Assembly (NCBI RefSeq): GCF_001866645.1
Contig: NZ_MLYP01000049.1
Location: forward strand, 1 to 64,000
DNA: 64,000 nucleotides
Direction of reading: 5' to 3'
Source: Streptomyces colonosanans
GTDB taxonomy: Bacteria; Actinomycetota; Actinomycetes; Streptomycetales; Streptomycetaceae
The notes under the pieces: generated by a model
Database searches by the model: none
What the model was told of the DNA's origin: nothing
Seen by the model: the letters and a program-made list of their open reading frames with translations, nothing else
In this document: positions 24,997 to 34,474 of the stretch, piece by piece
Numbering within the stretch: the stretch's first letter is position 1
Layout of the letters: every line of letters begins with the position of its first letter
Made by a program: the position numbers and the translations under genes

Positions 24997-27060
24997 TCAG
25001 CTCTCCCGGCGGTCCTCCGGAGCCGTGTCCGAGACGGGGACGGCCTCCGTCGCATTGGCAATGGCCGGGGTCGCGCCGTTCGCCCCGTTCGTCAGTGCCA
25101 GCTCCTTGGGGGACAGCACCGGCGGGCGGGTGGACGGCGTACGGCGGGAGGAGCCGGTCCAGGCGGGCCGCGGCGGGCGCTTGACGATGGGGGAGAAGAT
25201 CTCGGCGATCTCCTCCTTGCCCAGCGTCTCCTTCTCCAGCAGCGCGAGCACCAGGTTGTCGAGGACGTCGCGGTTCTCGACCAGGATCTCCCAGGCCTCG
25301 TTGTGCGCGTTCTCGATGAGCTTCTTGACCTCTTCGTCGACGAGCGCGGCGACCTCTTCCGAGTAGTCGCGCTGGTGAGCCATCTCACGTCCGAGGAACG
25401 GCTCGGTGTTGTCGCCGCCGAACTTGATCGCGCCGAGGCGCTCGGTCATGCCGTACTGCGTGACCATCGCGCGGGCCGTGGTCGTGGCCTTCTCGATGTC
25501 GTTCGCAGCGCCCGTCGTCGGGTCGTGGAAGACCAGTTCCTCGGCCGCGCGGCCGCCCAGCATGTACGCCAGCTGGTCCAGCATCTCGTTGCGCGTCGTG
25601 GAGTACTTGTCCTCGTCCGGGAGCACCATCGTGTACCCGAGGGCGCGGCCGCGGGACAGGATCGTGATCTTGTGGACCGGGTCGGAGTTCGGCGAGGCCG
25701 CCGCGACCAGGGCGTGACCGCCCTCGTGGTACGCGGTGATCTTCTTCTCCTTGTCCGACATGATCCGGGTCCGCTTCTGCGGGCCCGCGACCACGCGGTC
25801 GATCGCCTCGTCCAGCATCAGATTGTCGATCAGCTTGCGGTCGCTGCGCGCGGTGAGCAGCGCCGCCTCGTTGAGGACGTTCGAGAGATCGGCACCCGTG
25901 AAGCCGGGCGTGCGGCGGGCGACCGCCGACAGGTCGACGTCCGGGGCGACCGGCTTGCCCTTCTGGTGGACCTTGAGGATCTCCAGACGGCCCTGCATGT
26001 CCGGGCGGTCGACCGCGATCTGGCGGTCGAAGCGGCCGGGACGCAGGAGGGCCGGGTCGAGGATGTCGGGGCGGTTCGTGGCGGCGATGAGGATCACGCC
26101 GCCCTTGACGTCGAAGCCGTCCATCTCGACGAGCAGCTGGTTCAGGGTCTGCTCGCGCTCGTCGTGACCACCGCCGAGGCCGGCGCCGCGGTGACGGCCG
26201 ACCGCGTCGATCTCATCGACGAAGACGATCGCCGGGGCATTGGCCTTGGCCTGCTCGAACAGGTCACGGACCCGGGAGGCACCGACACCGACGAACATCT
26301 CGACGAAGTCGGAACCCGAGATCGAGTAGAAGGGGACGCCCGCCTCGCCGGCCACCGCCCGCGCGAGCAGCGTCTTACCCGTACCGGGAGGCCCGTACAG
26401 GAGAACACCCTTGGGGATCTTGGCACCGACGGCCTGGAACTTGGCCGGCTCCTGGAGGAACTCCTTGATCTCCTGGAGTTCCTCGACCGCCTCGTCCGAG
26501 CCGGCGACGTCCGAGAACGTCGTCTTCGGGGTGTCCTTGGTGATGAGCTTCGCCTTGGACTTCCCGAAGTTCATGACCCGGGAGCCGCCACCCTGCATCT
26601 GGTTCATCAGGAACAGGAAGACGACCACGATGAGGACGAAGGGCAGCAGGGAGAGCAGGATCCCGACGAAGGGGTTCTGCTTGGACGGCGAGACCGTGTA
26701 GCCCTTCGGGATCTGCTTGTGCTGGTACTTGTCCTGCAGGGTGTTGGCCAGGGTCACGCCCTGGGTGCCGATGTAGCTCGCCTGGATCTTGGAGCTACCC
26801 TCGACCTTCTGGCCGTTCTTGAGCTGGACCTTGATGATCTGCTCGTCGCCGGTGGTCAGCTTGGCCTGCTCGACCCGGTTGTCATTGATCGCCGCCACGA
26901 CCTGGCCGGTGTCCACCGTCTTGTAGCCGCCGGAAGAGCCGACGACTTGCATCAACACGACCACGGCAAGGACGGCCAGCACGATCCACATGACCGGCCC
27001 ACGGAAGTATCGCTTCACGTCCATCCATACGGAGCGGTGCCGCCCCGTCCCTCCTGCCAT
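24997..27060 (-). CDS. ftsH: ATP-dependent zinc metalloprotease FtsH
   Basis: Membrane-anchored AAA protease that unfolds and degrades membrane and short-lived cytoplasmic proteins. 687 residues. TM1 at ~20-38 (VMWIVLAVLAVVVLMQVV), an extracytoplasmic domain, TM2 at ~125-147 (FVGILLSLLPFVLIVVVFLF). AAA domain: Walker A GPPGTGKT, Walker B IVFVDEID, second region of homology ATNRPDILDPALLRPGRFDR. Protease domain: zinc motif HEGGH, with Asp supplied later. Start: ATG 27060 gives 12 residues before MDVKRYF; ATG 27024 is a realistic alternative, since MDVKRYF looks like the usual N-terminus. Downstream of hpt and tilS on the same strand. Confidence 0.96.
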   Translation of the reverse strand: MAGGTGRHRSVWMDVKRYFRGPVMWIVLAVLAVVVLMQVVGSSGGYKTVDTGQVVAAINDNRVEQAKLTTGDEQIIKVQLKNGQKVEGSSKIQASYIGTQGVTLANTLQDKYQHKQIPKGYTVSPSKQNPFVGILLSLLPFVLIVVVFLFLMNQMQGGGSRVMNFGKSKAKLITKDTPKTTFSDVAGSDEAVEELQEIKEFLQEPAKFQAVGAKIPKGVLLYGPPGTGKTLLARAVAGEAGVPFYSISGSDFVEMFVGVGASRVRDLFEQAKANAPAIVFVDEIDAVGRHRGAGLGGGHDEREQTLNQLLVEMDGFDVKGGVILIAATNRPDILDPALLRPGRFDRQIAVDRPDMQGRLEILKVHQKGKPVAPDVDLSAVARRTPGFTGADLSNVLNEAALLTARSDRKLIDNLMLDEAIDRVVAGPQKRTRIMSDKEKKITAYHEGGHALVAAASPNSDPVHKITILSRGRALGYTMVLPDEDKYSTTRNEMLDQLAYMLGGRAAEELVFHDPTTGAANDIEKATTTARAMVTQYGMTERLGAIKFGGDNTEPFLGREMAHQRDYSEEVAALVDEEVKKLIENAHNEAWEILVENRDVLDNLVLALLEKETLGKEEIAEIFSPIVKRPPRPAWTGSSRRTPSTRPPVLSPKELALTNGANGATPAIANATEAVPVSDTAPEDRRES

Positions 27061-27249
27061 AGTGAGATTGATAAAGACAGTTCTTCTGACGGTACCCCAG
27101 GATTGTCACCCGTAGCCGCTGGGGACTGCCGGCAATACCGCCCTCGCACCCTCCAACGGCGCGAAGCCCGCTGAGGTTCCCGAACGTCTTGCGAGGGCCG
27201 GGTCTCCCGAGTTCGGCCGCCGGTCCCGGCAGCCGAACCCGGGAGGGGG

Positions 27250-27810
27250 TCAGCCGCCGTAGACGTGGGGCGCGAGCGTACCGACGAACGGAAGGTTGCG
27301 GTACTTCTCGGCGTAGTCGAGGCCGTAGCCCACGACGAACTCGTTCGGGATGTCGAACCCGACCCACTCGACGTCGATGGCGACCTTCGCGGCCTCGGGC
27401 TTGCGCAGCAGCGTGCACACCTTGAGGGAGGCGGGCTCGCGGGAACCGAGGTTGGAGAGCAGCCAGGACAGCGTCAGGCCGGAGTCGATGATGTCCTCGA
27501 CGATGAGGACATGCTTGCCCTTGATGTCGGTGTCGAGGTCCTTGAGGATCCGTACGACACCGGAGGACTGGGTGCCCGCGCCGTAGGAGGACACGGCCAT
27601 CCAGTCCATGGTGACGGGGGTGGACAGCGCCCGGGCGAGGTCGGCCATGACCATCACCGCGCCCTTGAGGACGCCGACGATCAGCAGGTCCTTGCCCGCG
27701 TACTCCGCGTCGATCTTCGCGGCCAGCTCGGCCAGCTTCGCGTCGATCTCTTCCTTGGTGATGAGTACCGACTCGAGGTCGGCACCCATGTCTTTCGCGT
27801 CCACCCGCAT
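27250..27810 (-). CDS. hpt: hypoxanthine phosphoribosyltransferase
   Basis: Purine salvage: hypoxanthine or guanine plus PRPP to IMP or GMP. 186 residues with the PRPP-binding signature VLIVEDIIDSGLTL, flexible loop VSSYGAGTQSSG, purine-site VEWVGFDIPNEFVVGYGLDY and the family C-terminus. ATG 27810 chosen; ATG 27789 is an internal alternative. It sits between tilS and ftsH, the order seen across Gram-positives (tilS-hpt-ftsH). Confidence 0.95.
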   Translation of the reverse strand: MRVDAKDMGADLESVLITKEEIDAKLAELAAKIDAEYAGKDLLIVGVLKGAVMVMADLARALSTPVTMDWMAVSSYGAGTQSSGVVRILKDLDTDIKGKHVLIVEDIIDSGLTLSWLLSNLGSREPASLKVCTLLRKPEAAKVAIDVEWVGFDIPNEFVVGYGLDYAEKYRNLPFVGTLAPHVYGG

Positions 27811-27990
27811 CACTTTCGGTCGTCCCGCACTTGTCGCTCGCTCGCCTCCGGGATACCGGTGCCGCTCGCCCGGACGTCCGCGCGGCGGCAGCCGGATGTC
27901 TGCCCCACCCCGCTCGCCGTCCCTTCGGACGGCGGGCAAGGCCCTTCGGCTTGCTGTGGCTGACCGGCCCCTCCCGGAGGGGAGAGCCGG

Positions 27991-28010
27991 ACGCCTCCCG
28001 CGGGAGGCGT
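27991..28010 (-). terminator. palindromic terminator after tilS
   Basis: Arms ACGCCTCCCG and CGGGAGGCGT are adjacent and perfectly complementary; the fold would leave a small loop from the middle GC pairs. It lies 4 bases past the tilS stop. Confidence 0.65.
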
Positions 28011-28014
28011 GTTC

Positions 28015-29034
28015 TCAACCTTGCCGAATCACCAGTCTGCCACCCCGACGCTGGGCGACGACTTTGCCCGGGAGATTGATGGCTCCCTGGCCGCGCCAGC
28101 CGGTGATCAGACGGTCGACTTCCTCGATGTGGCGCGCGAAGAGGGAGCCGGCCGGAGCGCCGGCCTCGATGGCGGCGCGGCGCAGGATCCGACGACGCAC
28201 GGCGGGCGGCAGCGCGTAGAGCTTGGCGCATTCCAGGAGACCCGAGGCGTCGCGCACGGAGGGCTCGGCCTGGCCGGCCCAGACGTCGAGGGCGTCGGCG
28301 TCGTCGCGGGAGAGCTGCGCGGTACGGGCGAGGGCTTCGACGACGCCCCTGCCGAGCGCTTTCTCGAGGGCGGGCAGGCCCTCGTGACGGAGCCTGGAGC
28401 GCGTGTAGGACGGGTCGGTGTTGTGGGGGTCGTCCCAGACGGGCAGGGACTGGGCCATGCATGCCTTACGGGCGGTCTGCCGGTCGATGTGGAGGAAGGG
28501 ACGGCGGTAGCGGCCGCTGGCCCCCGAGACCGCGGCCATTCCGGACAGGGAGCGGGTACCGGAGCCGCGGGCGAGGCCGAGCAGGACGGTCTCGGCCTGA
28601 TCGTCGCGGGTGTGTCCGAGAAGGATCGCGGCGGCTCCGTGGCGTTCGGCGGCAGCGTCCAGGGCGGCGTAGCGCGCGGAGCGGGCGGCAGCTTCCGGGC
28701 CGCCCTCGCGCCCGACGGTCACGGCGACGGACTCGGCCGGGTCCAGGGCGAGGGAGCGAAGGCGGAGCACCACGTCTTCGGCGCGCAGGTCGGAGCCGGG
28801 CTGCAGTCTGTGGTCAACCGTGATGCCACCGGCGCGGATGCCGAGTTTGGGAGCTTCGAAGGCGAGGGCGGAGGCGAGCGCCATGGAGTCGGCGCCACCG
28901 GAGCACGCCACGAGCACGAGCGGCGCGGAGGGGGGTTCTTGGGGCGCTCGGTCGGCTGTCTGTTCGATGAGGATGTCGTGGAGGACGCGGCGGACCGCCA
29001 GGCGTATCGCCGCGACCGCAGGATGGGGACCCAT
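28015..29034 (-). CDS. tilS: tRNA(Ile)-lysidine synthase
   Basis: Modifies C34 of the CAU-anticodon tRNA-Ile to lysidine using ATP and lysine, so that AUA is read correctly. 339 residues. The PP-loop motif is VACSGGADSMALA (about residues 43-55), followed by TVDHRLQPGSD and HTRDDQAETVLLGLARGSG. C-terminal part (IDRQTARKACMAQSLPVWDDP; then the TilS substrate-binding helical segment) is shorter than in E. coli TilS, as usual for actinobacteria. Same strand as hpt and ftsH. Confidence 0.93.
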   Translation of the reverse strand: MGPHPAVAAIRLAVRRVLHDILIEQTADRAPQEPPSAPLVLVACSGGADSMALASALAFEAPKLGIRAGGITVDHRLQPGSDLRAEDVVLRLRSLALDPAESVAVTVGREGGPEAAARSARYAALDAAAERHGAAAILLGHTRDDQAETVLLGLARGSGTRSLSGMAAVSGASGRYRRPFLHIDRQTARKACMAQSLPVWDDPHNTDPSYTRSRLRHEGLPALEKALGRGVVEALARTAQLSRDDADALDVWAGQAEPSVRDASGLLECAKLYALPPAVRRRILRRAAIEAGAPAGSLFARHIEEVDRLITGWRGQGAINLPGKVVAQRRGGRLVIRQG

Positions 29035-29225
29035 GTCCGGTTCCCTTCATGAAGTTTTTCGGGGGGTGAGCCCGATACGGTCACTCAGAGTGTGTCGATG
29101 GTGACAGAAGCGGGCCGTTTCCCGAGCATTGCACGCTTATCCCTCGCTCACGGTCCCTCGGACGAGTGATTGGCGGGGCGTTCGTCTGCCGACGGCCGGA
29201 TTCGTTTCACGGCGCTCACGCGGGC

Positions 29226-30350
29226 TCACGACTCGGCCTTGCGATGCACCCGTGCGACCCAGTCCGCCGGTTTGGCGATCTCCGCCTTGGTCGGGAGGGT
29301 GTTCGGGGAGGTCCACACGTGGTTGAAGCCGTCCATGCCGACCTCCTCGACGACCGCCCGTACGAACCGCTCGCCGTCGCGGTACTGCCTGAGCTTGGCA
29401 TCCAGGCCCAGCAGTTTGCGCAGGGCGAGGTCGAGGCGGGAGGCGCCCTTGGCCCGGCGCTGCTGGAACTTCTCGCGGATCTCCGAGACGGACGGGACGA
29501 CGTCCGGGCCGACACCGTCCATCACGAAATCGGCGTGCCCTTCCAGAAGGGACATCACGGCGGTCAGCCGGCCGAGGATCTCTCGCTGGGCGGGTGTCTG
29601 CACGAGTTCCACCAGGGAGTGGCCGTCGTCGCCCTCCTCGCCCTCCGGGCGGCCGCCGACGAGCGACTGCACGGCTTCCCTGATGCGCTCCAGGACGGCC
29701 ATGGGGTCGACGTCGGTCTCTCCCAGGAAGGACTGGATTTCGCCCTCCAGGTGGTCGCGCAGCCAGGGCACCGCGGTGAACTGCGTGCGGTGCGTCTCCT
29801 CGTGCAGGCAGACCCAGAGGCGGAAGTCGTGGGGGTGAACGTCGAGTTCGCGCTCCACGTGCACGATGTTCGGGGCCACCAGCAGGAGGCGGCCGCCCCC
29901 GTTCGCGCCGGCCGGGAGGTCGCGGGTGGCCGGGGCGAAGGTCTCGTACTGGCCGAGGACCCGGGAGGCCAGGAACGACAGGAGCATGCCCAGTTCGACG
30001 CCGGTGACCTTGCCGCCCACGGCGCCGAGGACAGTTGCGCCGGGAGTGTTCCCGCGTCGTTGCTGCATCTTGTCGAGGAGGGGTTTGAGGATCTCCCGGA
30101 ACCCTGCGACGTTCGCCCGCACCCAGCCTGGGCGGTCGACGACGAGGACCGGAGTGTCGTGGGCGCCGTGTTCGCCCATACGGGTAAAGCCCCGGACATG
30201 CTCCTGCGAGACCTTCGCGTGCCGGCGCAGCTCCGCGACGACGGACCGGGCCTCGTCGCGGCTCACCTCGGGGCCCGGCCGCAGAAGCCGGGTCGCGGTC
30301 GCCACCGCGAGTTTCCAGTCGACCATCTCGGCACCACCGATGCTCGTCAT
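29226..30350 (-). CDS. zinc-dependent metalloprotease family protein (DUF2342)
   Basis: 374 residues. The zinc motif HEETH occurs at about residue 183 in WVCLHEETHRTQFTAVPWLR. The rest of the protein is helical, with GLVELGMLLSFL-type hydrophobic stretch near 118-140 (GVELGMLLSFLASRVLGQYE) and EGHADFVMDGVGPDVVPSV holding a candidate third ligand. This family (TIGR03624 / coenzyme F420 biosynthesis-associated or zinc-dependent metalloprotease) is widespread in Actinobacteria beside tilS and dacB, but its substrate is unknown. No signal peptide, so it is likely cytoplasmic. Confidence 0.85.
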   Translation of the reverse strand: MTSIGGAEMVDWKLAVATATRLLRPGPEVSRDEARSVVAELRRHAKVSQEHVRGFTRMGEHGAHDTPVLVVDRPGWVRANVAGFREILKPLLDKMQQRRGNTPGATVLGAVGGKVTGVELGMLLSFLASRVLGQYETFAPATRDLPAGANGGGRLLLVAPNIVHVERELDVHPHDFRLWVCLHEETHRTQFTAVPWLRDHLEGEIQSFLGETDVDPMAVLERIREAVQSLVGGRPEGEEGDDGHSLVELVQTPAQREILGRLTAVMSLLEGHADFVMDGVGPDVVPSVSEIREKFQQRRAKGASRLDLALRKLLGLDAKLRQYRDGERFVRAVVEEVGMDGFNHVWTSPNTLPTKAEIAKPADWVARVHRKAES

Positions 30351-30449
30351 GCGTCAACGGTACGTGTTCATGCGCGGCTGCGGTGAGGGGTGCGACACCG
30401 ACACCGCAGCGGGCGGCTTCCGGGTACCGGGCCCGCGGTGCCGGGGCTG

Positions 30450-32090
30450 TTACCGGCAGCCGCAGCGCGCCAGCGCCGCCGCCATGCCGTCCAGGGCGGC
30501 CCTGGCGGTCGGCTGGTCCATCGAGCCGTCCGTCAGGAAGGCGAAGGCCAGCAGGCGGCCCTCGGTGTCGACCACGGTCCCCGCGAGGGTGTTGACGCCC
30601 GTCAGGGAACCCGTCTTGGCCCGTACGACGCCGATGCCGGAGCGCTGCGCGGTGTCCTCATAGCGATCGCTGAGGGTGCCGGTGAAACCGGCAATCGGCA
30701 GGCCCGTCAGGACGGTGCGGAGCTCGGGGTGGGAGGGGGAGCCCGCGGTGGCGAGCAGGGCCGTCAGCAGGTCGGCCGTGAGCCTGTCGTCACGGTTCAG
30801 GCCGCTGCCGTCGTGGAACCGCGCGCCGGTGAGCGGAAGTCCGAGCTTTCGGAGCTGGGCGGCGATAGCGGCCGCTCCCCCGTCGAAGCTCGGCCGGCCG
30901 CCGGAGACGACCGCGGTCTGGCGGGCGAGGACCTCGGCCATGTCGTTGTCGCTGGTGGTAAGCATCCGTTCGACCACGGCGGACAGGGGCGGCGACTGGA
31001 CGGAGGCCACGGTCTGCGCGTGGGGCGTGGCCTTTGCCGAGCCGGGGGCCGAGGTCTTGATCCCGTGGCCCTGGAGCAGGTCGGCGAACCTGCGGGCCGC
31101 GTCCGCCGCCGGGTCCGCGACGCGCCCGGCCGGACCGCTCGTGGAGTCGTCCGTGCGGCCCTCGTCGGCCATCAGCGGGGTGACCAGGGCGAGGTTGGGG
31201 TTGACCCCGATGGGGTGCAGCGCCTCGCCCGTGAACAGCGAGGTGTCGTAGGAGAGCGTCACGGAGCCCAGATGGCGCTTCTTCAGGGCCGTGGCGGTCT
31301 CGTCGGCGAGGGTGCGCAGGCTCGCCCACCCTCCCCCGGCCTTCCTGCGGGCGGTCAGGGTCGGATCGCCGCCACCGACGAGCACGAGCCTGTCGGTACC
31401 CGGCTCCAGCACCGTGCGCGTGGTGAAGCGGTGATCGGGACCGGCCGCGGAGAGCACGGCGACAGCTGTGGCGATCTTCGTGGTGGAGGCGGGGGTCAGC
31501 GCGTCGTCCGCCCCCTTGCCGTACAGACGTCTGCGGGTGGCCACGTCGACGACCACGGCGGTGTGCCGGGGGCCGAGGGAGGCGTCGCGCAGGAGCGGGT
31601 CGAGAACGCCGGCCAGGGCCCGCCCGGCCGGGGCGGACGCGGTGCCCGTATCGGCTCCGAGTGCGTCGGCCAGCACGGACGCGGCGCTCGGCGCGGGCGC
31701 GGGTGCCTCGGCCGTCGTACGGGATTCGCCTCCGTGATCTGCGCCACCCTCACGGCCCCATGCTGCGGCCCGGTCGCGCTCGGCCGTACGCTGGCCCGCG
31801 GAGTCCCAAGGACCGGCGGCGGTCGCGGCAGCGGCCGCGAGTGCCAGGCCCACGGTGGCGGCGACGGCCGTCAGCTGCGGGGTCGTGAGCCCCCTCGAAC
31901 GCGGGCGCCCGGCGCGTGCGACCCGCACGACGTGCGGTTTCACCACTGCGGTGAGCCGTGCCATGCGGGGCCTCACCGCCTGCGCCGCCCGTGCCAGGCG
32001 CGGGACCACGGCCTGCCTGACGCGCGCGAGAAGCGGCCTCGCGGCCCGCCAAGCCCTCAGCTCCGGCACGACCACCAGCCCCTTTCGCAC
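30450..32090 (-). CDS. dacB: D-alanyl-D-alanine carboxypeptidase/endopeptidase (PBP4 family)
   Basis: Trims or cleaves peptidoglycan stem peptides outside the membrane. 546 residues from GTG 32090. A basic ~70-residue cytoplasmic start (repeated ARPLL / RVARA) precedes one hydrophobic segment at ~72-92 (LTAVAATVGLALAAAAATAA), then a Pro/Ala linker. The serine-protease core has STTK (Ser about 202, Lys 205), SDN (in TTSDNDMAEVLARQ) and KTG (in VRAKTGSLTG). The ~70-residue insertion between STTK and SDN fits PBP4/DacB class C. A single TM and basic head make it membrane-anchored. Divergent from ppa. Confidence 0.93.
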   Translation of the reverse strand: MRKGLVVVPELRAWRAARPLLARVRQAVVPRLARAAQAVRPRMARLTAVVKPHVVRVARAGRPRSRGLTTPQLTAVAATVGLALAAAAATAAGPWDSAGQRTAERDRAAAWGREGGADHGGESRTTAEAPAPAPSAASVLADALGADTGTASAPAGRALAGVLDPLLRDASLGPRHTAVVVDVATRRRLYGKGADDALTPASTTKIATAVAVLSAAGPDHRFTTRTVLEPGTDRLVLVGGGDPTLTARRKAGGGWASLRTLADETATALKKRHLGSVTLSYDTSLFTGEALHPIGVNPNLALVTPLMADEGRTDDSTSGPAGRVADPAADAARRFADLLQGHGIKTSAPGSAKATPHAQTVASVQSPPLSAVVERMLTTSDNDMAEVLARQTAVVSGGRPSFDGGAAAIAAQLRKLGLPLTGARFHDGSGLNRDDRLTADLLTALLATAGSPSHPELRTVLTGLPIAGFTGTLSDRYEDTAQRSGIGVVRAKTGSLTGVNTLAGTVVDTEGRLLAFAFLTDGSMDQPTARAALDGMAAALARCGCR

Positions 32091-32154
32091 TCACACACCT
32101 GCGTGAGGGACACTTAATCACCAGAACTATGTGTTGATCATGGAGGAGCCACCG

Positions 32155-32646
32155 GTGGAATTCGACGTCACGATCGAGATCCCGAAGGGTTCGCGGAACA
32201 AGTACGAGGTGGACCACGAGACCGGTCGTATCCGCCTTGACCGTCGACTTTTCACCTCGACCAGCTACCCGGCCGACTACGGCTTCGTCGAGAACACCCT
32301 CGGCGAGGACGGTGACCCGCTGGACGCGCTCGTCATCCTGGAGGAGCCGACCTTCCCCGGCTGCCTCATCAAGTGCCGTGCCATCGGTATGTTCCGGATG
32401 ACGGACGAGGCCGGTGGCGACGACAAGCTGCTGTGCGTGCCGGCGTCGGACCCGCGCGTGGAGCACCTGCGCGACATCCACCACGTCTCCGAGTTCGACC
32501 GCCTGGAGATCCAGCACTTCTTCGAGGTCTACAAGGACCTGGAGCCCGGCAAGTCCGTCGAGGGCGCCGACTGGGTGGGCCGCTCGGACGCGGAGGCTGA
32601 GATCGAGCGTTCGTACAAGCGTTTCGAGGAGCACGGCGGTCACTGA
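32155..32646 (+). CDS. ppa: inorganic pyrophosphatase
   Basis: Hydrolyses pyrophosphate from biosynthetic reactions (such as those of NadC, FolK and Hpt nearby). 163 residues, family I. Motifs: IEIPKGSRNKYEVD, YPADYGFVENTLGEDGDPLD with the catalytic Asp cluster, and KDLEPGKSV. GTG 32155 is fixed by GGAGGAG 6 bases upstream; the frame opens earlier (32131), but those residues are not family-like. Divergent from dacB; followed by a terminator. Confidence 0.96.
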   Translation: MEFDVTIEIPKGSRNKYEVDHETGRIRLDRRLFTSTSYPADYGFVENTLGEDGDPLDALVILEEPTFPGCLIKCRAIGMFRMTDEAGGDDKLLCVPASDPRVEHLRDIHHVSEFDRLEIQHFFEVYKDLEPGKSVEGADWVGRSDAEAEIERSYKRFEEHGGH

Positions 32647-32663
32647 CCCGCCCCGTCCTCCCG

Positions 32664-32703
32664 CGGGCCGCGTGACCTCCTCCGGGGTAACGCGGCCCGT
32701 TTT
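32664..32703 (+). terminator. terminator after ppa
   Basis: 10-bp stem CGGGCCGCGT (32664-32673) / ACGCGGCCCG (32690-32699), a 16-base loop, then TTTT, 17 bases after the ppa stop. Confidence 0.75.
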
Positions 32704-32751
32704 CGTACCAGTGCGCATACTGGGGCGTGCAGGAGGTGCGTACGGGAGAAC

Positions 32752-34470
32752 ATGCACAGGAGAAGCGAGGCAGAACTGGTGGCGGAGCCGGACACGGAAG
32801 ACCGCAAGCCGCGGTCGGACGAGGCGAGGAGCGCGTACCCGGCCCGGGGTGAGAGCGAATCCACCACGACCTCCGAGTTCGCCATCCCCGCGGGGCTCGA
32901 CGTGGCACCGGCGACGGGTGCCGAGCCCGAGACGACATCGGAGTTCGCCGTCCCCAAGGGGCTGGCCCCGCAGTCGCCCGCCGCGGAGCCGGAGGGGTCG
33001 GCGTTCAGCCTGCCGAGCACCTACAGCGCGGAGAACGCCCCGCAGGCCTTCACGCCGCCCTCCGGGTCTCCCGCGTTCCAGCTCGGCCTGGAGGCGCCCT
33101 GGCAGGACCGGATGCGCACCATGCTGCGCATGCCGGTGGCCGAGCGGCCCGCCCTGGAGCTCGCGCAGAAGACCGACGAGTCGGGTCCCGCCGTACCGCG
33201 CGTGCTCGACCTGACCCTCCGTATCGGCGAACTGCTGTTGGCGGGCGGCGAGGGTGCCGAGGACGTGGAAGCCGCGATGTTCGCGGTCTGCCGCTCCTAC
33301 GGCCTCGACCGCTGCGAACCGACCGCCACCTTCACGCTGCTGTCGATCTCGTACCAGCCGTCCCTGGTCGACGACCCCGTGACGGCCTCGCGGACGGTAC
33401 GCCGCCGCGGCACGGACTACACGCGCCTGTCGGCCGTGTTCCGGCTGGTCGACGACCTGAGCGACCCGGAGACCCATGTCTCCCTGGAGGAGGCCTACCG
33501 GCGGCTCGCCGCGATACGCCGAAACCGGCACCCCTACTCCGGCTGGGTCCTGACCGCGGCGAGCGGGCTGCTCGCCGGCGCGGCCTCCGTGCTCGTCGGC
33601 GGTGACGTCATCGTCTTCTTCGCCGCCGCGCTCGGCGCGATGCTCGGCGACCGGCTGGCGTGGCTGTGCGCCGGGCGCGGACTTCCGGAGTTCTACCAGT
33701 TCATGGCGGCCGCGATGCCGCCGGCCGCGATCGGCGTCGCGCTCACGGTCGCTCACGTGGACGTGAGGGCGTCCGCGGTGATCACCGGTGGGCTCTTCGC
33801 GCTGCTGCCCGGACGAGCACTGGTGGCGGGCGTGCAGGACGGGCTGACCGGCTTCTACATCACCGCGGCGGCACGCCTGCTGGAGGTCATGTACTTCTTC
33901 GTCGGCATCGTCATCGGCGTCCTGGTGGTCCTGTACTTCGGCGTGAAGCTGGGCGCCCAGCTCAACCCCGACACGGCCCTGAACCCCACCCAGCGGCCCC
34001 TCGTGCAGATCGCCGCGTCGATGCTCCTGTCAGCGACCTTCGCGGTGCTGCTCCAGCAGGAACGCTCCACCGTGCTGTGGGTGACCCTGAACGGAGGCGT
34101 CGCCTGGAGCGTGTTCGGCGCCATGCACTACCCCGGCGCCATCTCGCCGGTCGCCTCCACGGCGGTCGCGGCGGGCCTGGTGGGCCTGTTCGGGCAGCTG
34201 CTGTCGCGTTACCGCTTCGCGTCCGCGCTGCCGTACACGACGGCCGCGATCGGGCCGCTGCTGCCCGGTTCGGCGACGTACTTCGGCCTGCTGTCGATGG
34301 CGCAGAACAACATCGACAAGGGGCTGGTGTCCCTGGCCAAGGCCGCGTCGCTCGCGATGGCCATCGCGATCGGCGTGAACCTGGGCTCGGAGATCTCGCG
34401 GCTGTTCCTGAAGGTGCCGGGCGGCTCCGCCGAGGGGCGGCGGGCCGCCAAGCGGACCAGGGGGTTCTGA
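32752..34470 (+). CDS. threonine/serine exporter family protein (ThrE type)
   Basis: 572 residues. The first ~130 are polar and probably disordered (repeated TTSEFA-type segment). Next comes the soluble DUF1212/ThrE domain (LRIGELLLAGGEGAEDVEAAM..., CRSYGLDRCEPTATF). The C-terminus has about ten hydrophobic helices from ~250 to 555 (SGWVLTAASGLLAGAASVLVGG; GVALTVAHVDVRASAVITGG; MYFFVGIVIGVLVVLYFG). It combines in one chain both ThrE domains, as in Corynebacterium ThrE. Likely exports threonine/serine or other small amino acids by proton exchange; substrate untested. Confidence 0.9.
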   Translation: MHRRSEAELVAEPDTEDRKPRSDEARSAYPARGESESTTTSEFAIPAGLDVAPATGAEPETTSEFAVPKGLAPQSPAAEPEGSAFSLPSTYSAENAPQAFTPPSGSPAFQLGLEAPWQDRMRTMLRMPVAERPALELAQKTDESGPAVPRVLDLTLRIGELLLAGGEGAEDVEAAMFAVCRSYGLDRCEPTATFTLLSISYQPSLVDDPVTASRTVRRRGTDYTRLSAVFRLVDDLSDPETHVSLEEAYRRLAAIRRNRHPYSGWVLTAASGLLAGAASVLVGGDVIVFFAAALGAMLGDRLAWLCAGRGLPEFYQFMAAAMPPAAIGVALTVAHVDVRASAVITGGLFALLPGRALVAGVQDGLTGFYITAAARLLEVMYFFVGIVIGVLVVLYFGVKLGAQLNPDTALNPTQRPLVQIAASMLLSATFAVLLQQERSTVLWVTLNGGVAWSVFGAMHYPGAISPVASTAVAAGLVGLFGQLLSRYRFASALPYTTAAIGPLLPGSATYFGLLSMAQNNIDKGLVSLAKAASLAMAIAIGVNLGSEISRLFLKVPGGSAEGRRAAKRTRGF

Positions 34471-34474
34471 GCGC